Source of the DNA: Planctomycetota bacterium
Lineage (GTDB): Bacteria; Planctomycetota; Phycisphaerae; WQYP01
Assembly: GCA_021785435.1 (NCBI GenBank)
Contig: JAJYFE010000034.1
Coordinates: 1-36,474 of the forward strand
DNA: 36,474 bases
Direction: 5' to 3'
A model generated the notes under the pieces. It saw nothing but the letters and a program-made list of their open reading frames with translations. It did no database searches and was not told where the DNA came from. Shown piece by piece: positions 9,913 to 18,245 of the stretch (its first letter is position 1; every line of letters begins with the position of its first letter). A program made the position numbers and the translations under genes.

Positions 9913-10350
9913 TCACGTGCGCTCGGCGGCGGAGGGGCCAAACCGTGCCGGAAGGACCCCCAGCACCGCAGCGCGGACTGCACAGGCGGCGCCGATGGCC
10001 TGCTGCGCCTCCTGCCTGCTCGGCTCTGGCTGATCACCGGGGTAGCGGCTGACAACGGCATACGGGTTCAGGGCGACGGCATTCAGCAGACTCTCCGCGA
10101 AGGGAGCGTCGCGGGAAGCAGCCAGGCGGAGGAGTTGGCCGATATTGTGCGTTTTGGGCGGTTCAATTTCCCACCAGGTCAGTAAGGCCTTCAGCCGTTT
10201 CTCGGCGGCCTGTTGCGCGTGAAAACAGGATGCGAACAACAGCGGCGGTTCGCGCACCAGCAGCGCCTCGGCGGCATCCTTGTCGTGATCGACCTTGAAG
10301 AACCACTCCGGCACGAGTTTGAGGCGTGCGTCCTCATCCGACGGCTTCAT
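9913..10350 (-). CDS. HEPN domain protein, partner of the MNT nucleotidyltransferase
   Basis: This 145-residue, all-helical protein resembles the HEPN family (PF05168 type). It shows the helix with SCFHAQQAAEKRLKALL, then KTHNIGQLL, and the family signature NPYAVVSRYPGD at about residues 94-105. Such proteins occur as partners of minimal nucleotidyltransferases. Many HEPN toxins are RNases with an R-x4-6-H motif, but here the arginine of RYPGD is not followed by a histidine, so RNase activity is doubtful. The gene starts 17 nt before the stop of the nucleotidyltransferase gene, which implies translational coupling. It may be a toxin-antitoxin-like pair or a two-subunit nucleotide transferase. 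The family assignment is firm, the function is not. Confidence 0.82.
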   Translation of the reverse strand: MKPSDEDARLKLVPEWFFKVDHDKDAAEALLVREPPLLFASCFHAQQAAEKRLKALLTWWEIEPPKTHNIGQLLRLAASRDAPFAESLLNAVALNPYAVVSRYPGDQPEPSRQEAQQAIGAACAVRAAVLGVLPARFGPSAAERT

Positions 10351-10657
10351 AGATCACTTTCCCGTATTGGTGGGCCGGGTAGGCGATCCCGCCGGCGACG
10401 TTCTTGCTCCGTTCAAACCAGTCCGCCGCGATAAAAACGATATCGAACGGATACGGCAGGCCCCAGAGGGCTTTACTAATGGCCAGATATTCACTGCGCT
10501 GGTTGCTGGTGTCGGCTTCGACGATTAACAGATCGACGTCACTACCCTCGGTCAACTGGCTGGTGGCGGCGGAACCGAACAGGATGATCTTCGCTGACCG
10601 GACCACGGAAAGTACCCGGCGCACGATTTCCCGCAGGCTCTTCTCGTCGACGTTCAT
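10334..10657 (-). CDS. MNT-type minimal nucleotidyltransferase
   Basis: This 107-residue protein of the polymerase-beta superfamily carries the nucleotide-binding signature GSAATSQLTEGSDVDLLIV at residues 28-46. The catalytic carboxylates are in GSDVD, and a third Asp is probably in FDIVFI. Characterised relatives AMPylate and neutralise HEPN toxins. I chose the ATG at 10655-10657 (MNVDEKSLREIV) because it gives the usual short N-terminus. An ATG at 10714 would add a basic 19-residue extension unlike the family. It is upstream of the HEPN gene and overlaps it by 17 nt, so the two form one transcription unit. Confidence 0.83.
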   Translation of the reverse strand: MNVDEKSLREIVRRVLSVVRSAKIILFGSAATSQLTEGSDVDLLIVEADTSNQRSEYLAISKALWGLPYPFDIVFIAADWFERSKNVAGGIAYPAHQYGKVIYEAVG

Positions 10658-10859
10658 CACAGCATTGTCCCGTCTAAGCGGCCGTTTCCGAACGAATCTA
10701 CGCTCCACCCACATACGCTCAAGGATAACAGGGCACGAACGGATTTATCAAGGGGCGAAGAGCTGGAACCGCCTTGGTCTGCTTCGTTACCTTCTGTGAC
10801 CGGTCCCCCGTCGTTACCCTGGTTACATTCTGGAAACGTGGTCCGTATCACAATGTCCA

Positions 10860-10935
10860 TGTTTCTTCGCGCGGCGCGAAGATTTTGGCCTGCGGGGAAT
10901 CCCCGGTTTCCGGCGGAGAATCCACCCCCGGCATA
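10860..10935 (+). repeat. Dispersed intergenic repeat, copy C
   Basis: The sequence aligns with 19845-19920. It opens with a palindrome (CTTCGCGC G GCGCGAAG) and reads GATTTTGGCC, then CCGGCGGAGAA, then CCACCCCCGGCA, after which the two copies diverge. The gap from 10658 to 11098 has no supportable gene. At 11027-11053 the gap also holds a 27-bp segment that differs at only three positions from a segment inside the carB coding region at 6741-6767. Confidence 0.6.
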
Positions 10936-11098
10936 GACCATCCCGGCGACTCTGCGACGCAGGGGTTGTGGGTTTGGTTGCGGCGGAGCCGGGCTGGGGC
11001 TCCGCTGGTTGCGACCGGGCCGCGCCGGGGAAATCCGCGCAATCTGGGGATTTATGGTGGCCGCCTGCATAGGCCGCGGCGACCTCGACCAGCACGCG

Positions 11099-11686
11099 TT
11101 ACGTGCAATGGCATTCGACGAAATCCAGGATCAGGTGCAAGATGACCTGGTGAGCCTCCTGCACCGGTGCGGTGCGGGAGCTATTTACCACCACGGCCAA
11201 ATCGCAGACGGCCAGATTCCGCCCCCCGCCTTTGCCTAAAAGACCAATGGTTTTGCCGCCTCTGCTGCGCATTTGCTGGCAGGCGCGAATCAGATTTTCA
11301 CTGTTGCCGCTGCTGGAGAAGACTGCCAGTACGTCACCCGGCGCTGCGAACGCCTCCACTTGACGGGCAAATACCGTGTTAAAGTCCCAATCGTTGGCAA
11401 TGCAGGTCAACGCCGTCGGGTCCGCGGCCAGGCACAGCGCCGGCAAGGCCCGGCGGTCCGAGCGGCTGTACCGTCCGGTCAATTCCTGGGCCAAGTGCAT
11501 AGCCTCAGCAGCCGAACCGCCGTTGCCGGCGGTGAGAAGTTTATGGCCAGTCAGAAGCGCCTGCGTAATCGCCGCGCCGATGGCTTCGATGGTGGGAAGT
11601 TGGGCCTGCAAGCCGGCGATGACGCGGGCGGAGTCGGCGATGTTTTCCGCCATCCATTTCGGGTGATCCACCGTTTTGTCCCCCAT
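11099..11686 (-). CDS. gmhA: Phosphoheptose isomerase (sedoheptulose 7-phosphate isomerase)
   Basis: This SIS-domain protein converts sedoheptulose 7-phosphate to D-glycero-D-manno-heptose 7-phosphate for heptose-containing glycans. It is 195 residues, the normal size. Visible are the sugar-phosphate loop AGNGGSAAEAMHLAQEL (residues 53-69), the loop FSSSGNSENLI (123-133), and APVQEAHQVILHLI (173-186), which carries the Glu and His expected at the active site. The ATG at 11684-11686 has a strong GGGGGA ribosome site eight bases upstream. It is transcribed away from nadB. No other heptose genes are nearby, so whether the product feeds lipopolysaccharide or another glycan is open. A DnaA-associated DiaA-like role is less likely given the heptose-type motifs. 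Confidence 0.88.
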   Translation of the reverse strand: MGDKTVDHPKWMAENIADSARVIAGLQAQLPTIEAIGAAITQALLTGHKLLTAGNGGSAAEAMHLAQELTGRYSRSDRRALPALCLAADPTALTCIANDWDFNTVFARQVEAFAAPGDVLAVFSSSGNSENLIRACQQMRSRGGKTIGLLGKGGGRNLAVCDLAVVVNSSRTAPVQEAHQVILHLILDFVECHCT

Positions 11687-11705
11687 CTATTGTTCCCCCT
11701 ATAAT
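11676..11705 (+). promoter_or_regulatory. Candidate sigma-70-type promoter for nadB
   Basis: TTGTCC at 11676-11681 and TATAAT at 11700-11705 are separated by 18 bp. They sit about 30 bp upstream of the nadB start, and part of the promoter lies inside the 5' end of gmhA. On the opposite strand a TATAAT (11713-11718) could serve gmhA, but it lacks a good -35 box. This rests on consensus similarity only. Confidence 0.4.
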
Positions 11706-11735
11706 GCTGAAGATTATAAACGCCGAGGACGATAA

Positions 11736-13361
11736 ATGCACCGCCGCTATTTGTACCCATTCCGGACGCACCGCCTGCCGCACGTGGTGACGGATATTTT
11801 GATTATCGGCGGGGGGGTGGCGGGGCTGCGGGCAGCGATCGCCGCCAGCGAAGGGGCGGAAGTGCTGGTGGTCTCCAAGCAGCAGTTGACCGAATCGAAC
11901 ACCTATTACGCCCAGGGTGGCATCGCCACCGTCCTACGTCCGGAAGACAGCTTCGCCAGCCATATCCACGATACTCTTCAGACAGGCTGCGGCTTAAGCG
12001 ACCAGGCCGCGGTGGAAACCGTGGTGAAAGAAGCCCCCGCCCGCATTGAGGAACTGATCCGATGGGGCGCCAACTTTGACCGGGAAACCGACGGCAAACT
12101 GGCCTTCGGCCGGGAAGGCGGCCATTCTTTCGCCCGCATTGTGCACGCCTTGGGCGACGCCACGGGCCGCGAACTCGCCAACTGTTTAGGCGCGGTGGCT
12201 CGCAGCCGGGAGCCGATTTCCATTCTCGAGCACACCTTCATTCTGGACTTGCTTACTGTGGACGGGCGCTGCATAGGGGCGCTGGCCTGGACGCCGCAGC
12301 GGGGTCTTTTCACCATCTTCGCCCGGCAGACGCTCCTGGCCAGCGGCGGCGCTGGGGCGCTATTCCGAGAAACCACCAATCCTCCCATTGCCACTGCGGA
12401 CGGGCTGGCGATGGCTTGGCGAGCCGGAGCGAAGCTGCGCGATGTGGAGATGGTCCAATTCCACCCGACCACCATTTACATCGCCGGGGCCACGCGATTC
12501 CTGATCAGTGAGGCCGTGCGCGGGGAAGGAGCGAAACTGATCGATCGCAGCGGCTATCGCTTCATGCCCGACTACCACCCCATGGCGGAGCTGGCGCCGC
12601 GCGACGTGGTGTCGCGCTGCATTCTGGCCCAGATGGGTAAAACCGGCGCTACCCACGTGTTTCTCGATTGTCGGCACATGGGGGAAGAAGGATTCCAGAG
12701 CCGATTTCCCGGCATCTACGCGGTGTGTCGCCGGTTCGGCATCAATCCGGGCCAGCAGCCCATCCCGGTGCATCCCAGCGCCCATTACATGGTGGGGGGC
12801 ATTTGGTGCGATCTGAAGGGCCGCAGCAGTCTGGAGAATCTTTACGCCATTGGTGAGGCCGCCTACACCGGCTTGCACGGGGCCAACCGTTTGGCGAGTA
12901 ATTCGCTGATTGAGGCGCTGGTGTTTGGCAAGCGTGCCGGTGAAGATGCCGCCGCCCGCCTGGCCGGGCACAGCCGCCCCCTTGAAGCCCCGCGGCTCGC
13001 CGCAGAGATTCCCCCCAGCGACCGCACCGAGTTGGACATGCCCGACGTGCTCAGTTCCCTGCGTTCGCTGTTATGGCGCAATGCGGGGATTGAGCGGGTC
13101 GGCCCACGGCTCAACGAGGCGGTGGAAATCATCGATTTCTGGTCGCATTATCTACTGGATAAGGTGTTTGACAGTCCGCCCGGCTGGGAGCTGCAGAACA
13201 TGCTCCAAGTCGGCCGGCTGATCACCGCTGCGGCAGGAGCGCGGCAAGAAACACGCGGTGTCCATTATCGCACCGATTTTCCCAACGCCGATGATGTGCA
13301 CTGGCGCTGCCACCTGGATTGGCCCGCCCGCGCGGTACAACCGATCCCGGCGCCGGTGTAA
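11736..13361 (+). CDS. nadB: L-aspartate oxidase
   Basis: This FAD enzyme oxidises L-aspartate to iminoaspartate, the first step of de novo NAD synthesis with NadA. It is 541 residues, the expected size. It shows the dinucleotide motif ILIIGGGVAGL (21-31), the ESNTYYAQGGIA segment, GREGGHSFARIVHA before the DATG turn, the substrate region HPTTIYIAGATRFLISEAVR, and HPSAHYMVGGI with GLHGANRLASNSLIEA, which carries the conserved active-site arginine. The NadB-type short C-terminus separates it from succinate dehydrogenase flavoproteins. It starts with ATG after CGAGGACG. nadA and nadC are not in the window. The stop lies 6 bp from the convergent recG stop. Confidence 0.95.
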   Translation: MHRRYLYPFRTHRLPHVVTDILIIGGGVAGLRAAIAASEGAEVLVVSKQQLTESNTYYAQGGIATVLRPEDSFASHIHDTLQTGCGLSDQAAVETVVKEAPARIEELIRWGANFDRETDGKLAFGREGGHSFARIVHALGDATGRELANCLGAVARSREPISILEHTFILDLLTVDGRCIGALAWTPQRGLFTIFARQTLLASGGAGALFRETTNPPIATADGLAMAWRAGAKLRDVEMVQFHPTTIYIAGATRFLISEAVRGEGAKLIDRSGYRFMPDYHPMAELAPRDVVSRCILAQMGKTGATHVFLDCRHMGEEGFQSRFPGIYAVCRRFGINPGQQPIPVHPSAHYMVGGIWCDLKGRSSLENLYAIGEAAYTGLHGANRLASNSLIEALVFGKRAGEDAAARLAGHSRPLEAPRLAAEIPPSDRTELDMPDVLSSLRSLLWRNAGIERVGPRLNEAVEIIDFWSHYLLDKVFDSPPGWELQNMLQVGRLITAAAGARQETRGVHYRTDFPNADDVHWRCHLDWPARAVQPIPAPV

Positions 13362-13367
13362 CGCGAT

Positions 13368-15575
13368 TCACCCCACATCGGCCAGGGTGATCGCGTCACC
13401 ATACTGGCGAAGCAGGTTCGCACGGATATTCTGATGGCAGGGGGCGATCAGATGGGGATCGGCGGCGACCACCGCCAGTGCGTCGCGGCGGGTCAACGGC
13501 AAGAGCACGCCGTCGAAAAGAAATTCAGGGAAGTGGAAATCAGGATGGCCGCTTTGCCGGGTGCCGACCAATTCTCCCATGCCGCGTAATTTCAGGTCTT
13601 CCTCGGCGATTTTAAAACCACTCGAATATTTCTCCAGCGCGGCCAGCCGGGCGGCAGCTCGCCTTGTCGAGTCGTATTCTTCGGCGACCTGGCCGGCGCC
13701 TGCAGCCGGCATCTGCGTCTTCACGCCGGCGGCATCGGATAAAAACACGCACAGCGACCGTTGCCTGCCCCGGCCAATACGGCCGCGCAGTTGATGTAGC
13801 TGCGCCAGGCCAAAACGGTCGGCATGTTCGACGATCATCAGGGTGGCGTTGGGCACGTCCACGCCTACTTCAATCACGGTCGTGCAGACCAGCACGTCGA
13901 TATTTCGCTGCCGGAAATCCTCCATGACCCGGTGCCGCTGGGCGCTATCCATGCGGCCATGCAGCAGGCCGATGTGAAAGTTGCGCAGCACGCCATGCTG
14001 CAATTGGCGCTGCAGTTGAGCGACGTTTTGTAATTCCCGGGCGTTTTCCTCAATGCTCGGGGCTACGACAAAGGCCTGGCGACCGGCTTGCAGTTGGCCA
14101 CGGATAAAAGCGTAGACTTTATCCCGTTGCGCCAGGGGTACCACGCGGGTCAAAATTGGCGTGCGGCCGGGCGGAAGCTCTTCGATGCTGGAAATGTCCA
14201 AATCACCGAACAACGTCATCGCCAACGTGCGGGGGATAGGTGTGGCGGTCATCACCAACGTATGCACGCCGGCGTAGCGGTCGCGGATCACGGCCCGTTG
14301 GCGCACCCCGAACTTGTGCTGTTCGTCCACCACCAGCAGCGCCAAGTCCTTAAAGCGGAGGTCTTCCCGCAACAGGGCGTGCGTGCCGACCAGGATATCC
14401 AGGGTTCCACCGGCCAATGCGGCCAGGGTTTGCTGACGCTGGGCCGCGGTTACGCCGCTGGTTAGCAGGCCCAGCCGCACGCGCGAGCGGGCCAGATAGC
14501 GCTGCAGCGTCAAAAAATGCTGCTCGGCCAGCACGGTCGTGGGAGCCAGCAGAGCCGCCTGGGCGGAGGCGGCCACCGCCATCAGCATCGCATACAGCGC
14601 CACGACCGTTTTGCCGCTGCCCACGTCACCCTGCAACAACCGGTTCATGGGGCGGGGCCGGGCCAGATCGCGCCGCAACTGCGCCACCACGTGGTTTTGC
14701 CCCGCCGTCAACTGGAACTCGAACAATGCGCGGATGCGCCGATCCACCGCCTCATCCGTGCGCAGCGGACGGGCGGTGACCAGATTTTTCTGATGGTGGC
14801 GTTTGATGCCCACGGCCAACTGATACAGAAAAACTTCGTGATACGCCAGGGTTCGCCGCGCCTGGGCGATGGCTGTTTGATCCGTTGGCTGGTGAATTTG
14901 TTGAAGCGCCTGCGACCGGCCAAGCAAGTTGCGCTCGGCCAGGAAGTTCGCCGGAAACCATTCCGGGACATGGCCCCGCATCTCCGCCAGATTTTCGCGG
15001 ATAATCCTGGCAATCGCGGCGCTGGGCAGTTCCACGGTGGCGGGGTAGACCGATTCCAAGTGGGCCGTCGCCCAGCGGTCCGCCGGGCCACGGTCGGCGG
15101 CCGGCGTGGCCACGGGGCTGTCTAAAAGCTCAAAACGCGGCTGCACCATCTGGGGGAGGCGGTTGTAGATTCGCACCATGCCGGTGGCACAAAGACTTAC
15201 CCCCGGCACGATTTTGTCGTCCAAGTCCAGGCGATTAAACCACACCAAGGCACAGCGTCCGGAATCTTCTTCCAACCACGCCTCAAACCGCACCGGTCGC
15301 CGCCGGATGCGCCGCGTCTCGATGATGCGGCCCCGCACCGTTACATTTTCGCCGCCGCGCAACTGGGCGACCGGAACCTGCCCCTGGAACTGGATGTAAG
15401 CGCGGGGATAGTAGTGCAGCAGATCAGCGCGCGTGGCCACACCGAGCTTGGCGAACGCCTCCGTGCGCCGCGGCCCGACGCCCGCCATAAATTGCACCGG
15501 TTGGTCAAGCGGCCCCGCGCCTGCGGGCGCCGGCCCTGGCGCTGGAATGGTTTGCGCCCCCATGGCCGTTATCAT
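13368..15575 (-). CDS. recG: ATP-dependent DNA helicase RecG
   Basis: This superfamily 2 helicase remodels stalled replication forks and Holliday junctions. It has 735 residues. It carries an N-terminal wedge/OB domain (about 30-200), Walker A GDVGSGKT (about 313-320), the motif II box VVDEQHKFGVRQR (about 413), TATPIPRTLAMTLFGDLD, and the C-terminal helicase motif EVGVDVPNATLMIVEHADRFGLAQLHQLRGRIGRG. The DEQH box reads DEQHKFGV where most relatives have DEQHRFGV, a conservative change. The ATG at 15573-15575 lies 4 bp after the stop of the SPFH gene, and a second in-frame ATG 12 bp further in is an equally possible start. The order SPFH-recG suggests co-transcription, but no functional link is known. 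Confidence 0.95.
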   Translation of the reverse strand: MITAMGAQTIPAPGPAPAGAGPLDQPVQFMAGVGPRRTEAFAKLGVATRADLLHYYPRAYIQFQGQVPVAQLRGGENVTVRGRIIETRRIRRRPVRFEAWLEEDSGRCALVWFNRLDLDDKIVPGVSLCATGMVRIYNRLPQMVQPRFELLDSPVATPAADRGPADRWATAHLESVYPATVELPSAAIARIIRENLAEMRGHVPEWFPANFLAERNLLGRSQALQQIHQPTDQTAIAQARRTLAYHEVFLYQLAVGIKRHHQKNLVTARPLRTDEAVDRRIRALFEFQLTAGQNHVVAQLRRDLARPRPMNRLLQGDVGSGKTVVALYAMLMAVAASAQAALLAPTTVLAEQHFLTLQRYLARSRVRLGLLTSGVTAAQRQQTLAALAGGTLDILVGTHALLREDLRFKDLALLVVDEQHKFGVRQRAVIRDRYAGVHTLVMTATPIPRTLAMTLFGDLDISSIEELPPGRTPILTRVVPLAQRDKVYAFIRGQLQAGRQAFVVAPSIEENARELQNVAQLQRQLQHGVLRNFHIGLLHGRMDSAQRHRVMEDFRQRNIDVLVCTTVIEVGVDVPNATLMIVEHADRFGLAQLHQLRGRIGRGRQRSLCVFLSDAAGVKTQMPAAGAGQVAEEYDSTRRAAARLAALEKYSSGFKIAEEDLKLRGMGELVGTRQSGHPDFHFPEFLFDGVLLPLTRRDALAVVAADPHLIAPCHQNIRANLLRQYGDAITLADVG

Positions 15576-15579
15576 AGCT

Positions 15580-16671
15580 CTATTTCGGAATGGGCGGCGG
15601 GGCGTCCGGAAACAGGCCCTTCAATTCCTCGAGGCTCTGGGCCGCGGCCCACTGCGCCAGGCCATGCTTCCAAATCAGCGTCTCGGGCTTAATTTCACCG
15701 GTCCTGATCTTGCCAGCCAGAGTCGGCGGATCAAATGGCCCGGTCTGGTTGCCGTTAACCGCGACAAAATAGGAAGGAGCAGCCGCCAGCGGCGGCGGCG
15801 AACCGGCGGTGGAAGCCATGGCCCCGGCCATCTGTCCGCCAATGGCCACGCCCACTCCCATGCCCGCCCCGATACTGGCCATGCCTCCCCCCGGATTGCT
15901 GGCGGCCAGCGGAATGGCGGTGGCGGTTTGGAAACGCGTGTATTGACCCATGTCCCCCAATACGCCCATTTTGGTGCGGGTATCCATGGCCTGCTCCACC
16001 TCCGGCGGGAGCGAGATGTTTTCCACGTAAAACAGCGTCAGCGCCACGCCCAGGCTGGCCAGGTCGGGCTTAATCTTTTCCAGCGCCAGTTGGCTTAGCT
16101 TGCTGTAATTGCCCGCCAATTCCAGCGCCGGTATATGCGCCTGGCCCAACACATCGGTAAAGCGCGAAACAATGGTGTCGCGCATCTGGTCTGCGATCTG
16201 GAACGTCTCGAATTCGGGATTGGTGGCCACTTGCTGGCGCAGAAAAGTCGTCGGATCGCTGACGTGCATGGCGTAGGTGCCGAAGGCGCGGATGCGCACC
16301 ACTCCGAACTGGGCGTCGCTCATCATAATCGGATTCGGCGTACCCCATTTCAGATCCGTGAACTGCCGGGTACAGATAAAATAAACCTCCGCCCGGAACG
16401 GCGAATCAAACCCGTACTTCCAGCCTTTCAGCGTGGATAAAATGGGCAAATTTTGCGTTTGCAGGCGGTACATGCCCGGGGTAAACACGTCCGCGAGCTT
16501 CCCTTCATTAACAAAAACCGCGGTCTGGCCTTCGCGCACGGTCAACTGGGCGCCCATCTTTATTTCGTTGTTATAACGCTGGAAGCGCCAGGCCAGAATG
16601 TCGCTCTGGTCGGGTTCCGTCCATTGAATGATGTCGATGAATTCGCCGCGAACCTTTTGAAACAAGCCCAT
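15580..16671 (-). CDS. SPFH (virion core-like) protein with C-terminal GYF_2 domain
   Basis: This 363-residue protein starts MGLFQKVRGEFIDIIQW. The N-terminal 260 residues match the SPFH / prohibitin-like family related to the YdjI-type virion core proteins: LTVREGQTAVFVNEGKLADVFTPGMYRLQT, then a strand-helix body ending in a Glu-rich helix. A Gly/Ala/Met-rich hydrophobic linker (about 270-295) follows. The C-terminus (about 300-355) is a GYF_2 module (YFVAVNGNQTGPF, then LIWKHGLAQW) ending in a proline-rich tail. Such proteins scaffold membrane microdomains. The exact role is unknown. The start is clear: AAGGAGG lies six bases before the ATG. It is the first gene of a likely two-gene unit with recG. 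Confidence 0.8.
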   Translation of the reverse strand: MGLFQKVRGEFIDIIQWTEPDQSDILAWRFQRYNNEIKMGAQLTVREGQTAVFVNEGKLADVFTPGMYRLQTQNLPILSTLKGWKYGFDSPFRAEVYFICTRQFTDLKWGTPNPIMMSDAQFGVVRIRAFGTYAMHVSDPTTFLRQQVATNPEFETFQIADQMRDTIVSRFTDVLGQAHIPALELAGNYSKLSQLALEKIKPDLASLGVALTLFYVENISLPPEVEQAMDTRTKMGVLGDMGQYTRFQTATAIPLAASNPGGGMASIGAGMGVGVAIGGQMAGAMASTAGSPPPLAAAPSYFVAVNGNQTGPFDPPTLAGKIRTGEIKPETLIWKHGLAQWAAAQSLEELKGLFPDAPPPIPK

Positions 16672-16716
16672 GGACAGCCTCCTTCGCTACGCATTCCACG
16701 CGACGTGTATCTTACC

Positions 16717-17718
16717 TTAACCGCGCTCCCGATCGCGATCAACCGCGCTCGGCAAGACGTGGTCGGCATACCACGGTACGGTTTGGCGCAGCCCATCGTC
16801 AAAATACGTAACCGGCTCATAACCCAGCACGGCCCGGGCCTGGGAAATGTCGGCCAGCGAGTCGCGCACATCGCCGGGCCGGGCCGGGAGGCGCCGGGGC
16901 TCCACCCGCCGCCCCAGCAGCGTTTCCAGTTTGGCCAGGAGCTGGTTCAAACTGATATTCTGCCCGCACGCCACGTTAAGTACCTGCCCGCACAAGGACC
17001 GACGGGTTGTTCCAGCGAGCAAATTCGCCCGCACCACGTTGCTGACATGGCAGAAATCACGGGTCTGGTTGCCGTCACCGAAAATTCGCGGCGGCTCGTT
17101 CCGCAGAATGGCGCTGATAAAGGCGGGAATCACGGCGGCATATTGGCTGTGAGGGTTCTGCCGCGGGCCGAATACGTTGAAGTAGCGGAGCGAAATGGTG
17201 CTCAGATGATACAGCGTGCTATACACGCGGGTATATAGTTCGCCGGTAAATTTGCCGATGGCATAAGGGCTTTTCGGAGCCGCGGGCATATCTTCCCGCT
17301 TGGGCAGCGTGGGGCTGTCCCCATAGGCGCTGCTGCTGGCGGAATACACCACGCGGTGCGCGCCGGCCTTGCGGGCAGCCTGCAGCACGTTCAGGGTGCC
17401 GTTGATGTTAACCGCGTTATAGCGCAGTGGATTGTCCACAGAACCAGGCACGCTGCCCAGCGCCGCCACATGAAACACCACCGCTACACCGTCCGCGGCG
17501 CGCTCGCAAGCCGCCAGATCTGTGATGTCGGCACACATAAACTCGATGGCGCTGGCGAGCTCATTTAAATTCTCCATGGCGCCGGTGGAAATATTGTCGA
17601 GCACCCGGACTTTCGCCCCGACTTGGAGGAGCCCGCGCACCAGGTGTGAGCCAATAAACCCCGCCCCGCCGGTGACCAGGACCGGCAGACCACGATAAGC
17701 GGATAACCCGGCATTCAT
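16717..17718 (-). CDS. NAD-dependent sugar-nucleotide epimerase/dehydratase (extended SDR)
   Basis: The protein is 333 residues. It has the Rossmann motif TGGAGFIGS at 16-24, the SASSSAYG catalytic Ser region near 127-133, and the catalytic YxxxK as SPYAIGK (Y152, K156). RYFNVFGPRQNPHSQYAAVIPAFI and GDGNQTRDFCHVSNVVRA are typical of UDP-N-acetylglucosamine or UDP-glucuronate 4-epimerases of the WbpP/GalE group. The substrate cannot be read from the sequence. The neighbouring UDP-glucose dehydrogenase upstream on the same strand makes a UDP-uronate substrate plausible. The two genes are separated by the heptamer-bounded four-helix-bundle cassette, so the original pair may have been contiguous. 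Function is probably in capsule, lipopolysaccharide or exopolysaccharide precursor synthesis. Confidence 0.88.
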   Translation of the reverse strand: MNAGLSAYRGLPVLVTGGAGFIGSHLVRGLLQVGAKVRVLDNISTGAMENLNELASAIEFMCADITDLAACERAADGVAVVFHVAALGSVPGSVDNPLRYNAVNINGTLNVLQAARKAGAHRVVYSASSSAYGDSPTLPKREDMPAAPKSPYAIGKFTGELYTRVYSTLYHLSTISLRYFNVFGPRQNPHSQYAAVIPAFISAILRNEPPRIFGDGNQTRDFCHVSNVVRANLLAGTTRRSLCGQVLNVACGQNISLNQLLAKLETLLGRRVEPRRLPARPGDVRDSLADISQARAVLGYEPVTYFDDGLRQTVPWYADHVLPSAVDRDRERG

Positions 17719-17736
17719 GAGGTGTCCATCTCTTTC

Positions 17737-17790
17737 AGGTTATAGGTTATAGGTTATGGGTTATAGGTTATGGGTCATGGGTTATAGGGA
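17737..17790 (+). repeat. Heptanucleotide array, left end of the four-helix-bundle cassette
   Basis: Seven consecutive 7-bp units of the form RGGTTAT (AGGTTAT or GGGTTAT, with one GGGTCAT) run from 17737 to 17785, followed by AGGGA. The last unit contains the TAA stop of the four-helix-bundle gene on the minus strand (17782-17784), so the gene end and the array overlap. Confidence 0.85.
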
Positions 17791-18159
17791 CGTTTCCATC
17801 ACTCGTCGGCGCAAGCTGGTGAGCATTTTGCCAATTTGATTCACCAACTCGACGGCGGTTTGAGTTTGTTGTTCCGTTAGATAGCTGATTCGCATCGTCA
17901 GTATCAGATAGGTTTCCAATTCCGTCAGCGATCCTTTCGCGATTGCTAAAAACTGCGCATAATCTCTGGCGGTCCCGCGTGCATTACCTTCCGCGATATT
18001 GGCCGGTATTGAAGCCGCTGCCCGCGTCATCTGGTTCACCAGGCGGTAGGTCTCATCGCGCAGCAAAAGTCTTGCCAATCGGTAGATCTCCACCGCCAAA
18101 TCCATCGCCCTTTGCCACACGATCCGGTCTCGAAATGATTCGATTCTTGCCATTCTCAT
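17782..18159 (-). CDS. Four-helix-bundle protein, 23S rRNA intervening-sequence (S23/IVP) family
   Basis: This 125-residue protein carries the family hallmarks FRDRIVWQRAMDLAVEIY (9-26), the QMTRAAASIPANIAEG turn (43-58), DYAQFLAIAKGSLTELETYL (66-85) and a last amphipathic helix. Relatives are encoded in intervening sequences of 23S rRNA genes of spirochaetes and others. Free-standing copies are numerous in some phyla, and a fold relative (Avd) binds nucleic acid and reverse transcriptase in diversity-generating retroelements. Its biochemical role is not established. The ATG at 18157-18159 or the one six bases further in may be used, and AGAGAGG lies upstream. The gene is enclosed by inverted heptanucleotide arrays and its stop codon lies within one of them, which suggests that gene and repeats travel together. 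Confidence 0.88.
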   Translation of the reverse strand: MRMARIESFRDRIVWQRAMDLAVEIYRLARLLLRDETYRLVNQMTRAAASIPANIAEGNARGTARDYAQFLAIAKGSLTELETYLILTMRISYLTEQQTQTAVELVNQIGKMLTSLRRRVMETSL

Positions 18160-18182
18160 TGCCTCTCTGAGCGGTCCGCAAT

Positions 18183-18245
18183 CTATCCCCTATCCCCTAT
18201 AACCTATTCTCTATTCCCTATTCCCCATAACCCATAACCTATAAC
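18183..18245 (-). repeat. Heptanucleotide array, right end of the four-helix-bundle cassette
   Basis: Nine consecutive 7-bp units lie on the plus strand, of the forms CTATCCC, CTATAAC, CTATTCC and CCATAAC. Read on the minus strand, the outermost units are GTTATAG and GTTATGG, the same unit as in the left array but in inverted orientation. The inner units (GGAATAG, GGGATAG) have drifted. The array lies between the stop of the UDP-glucose dehydrogenase and the start of the four-helix-bundle gene and probably forms part of its leader. Confidence 0.85.

Noticed and set aside
17737-18245. Possible CRISPR array
   Set aside because: The units are 7 bp without spacers and the two arrays are inverted, so this is a tandem repeat rather than CRISPR.
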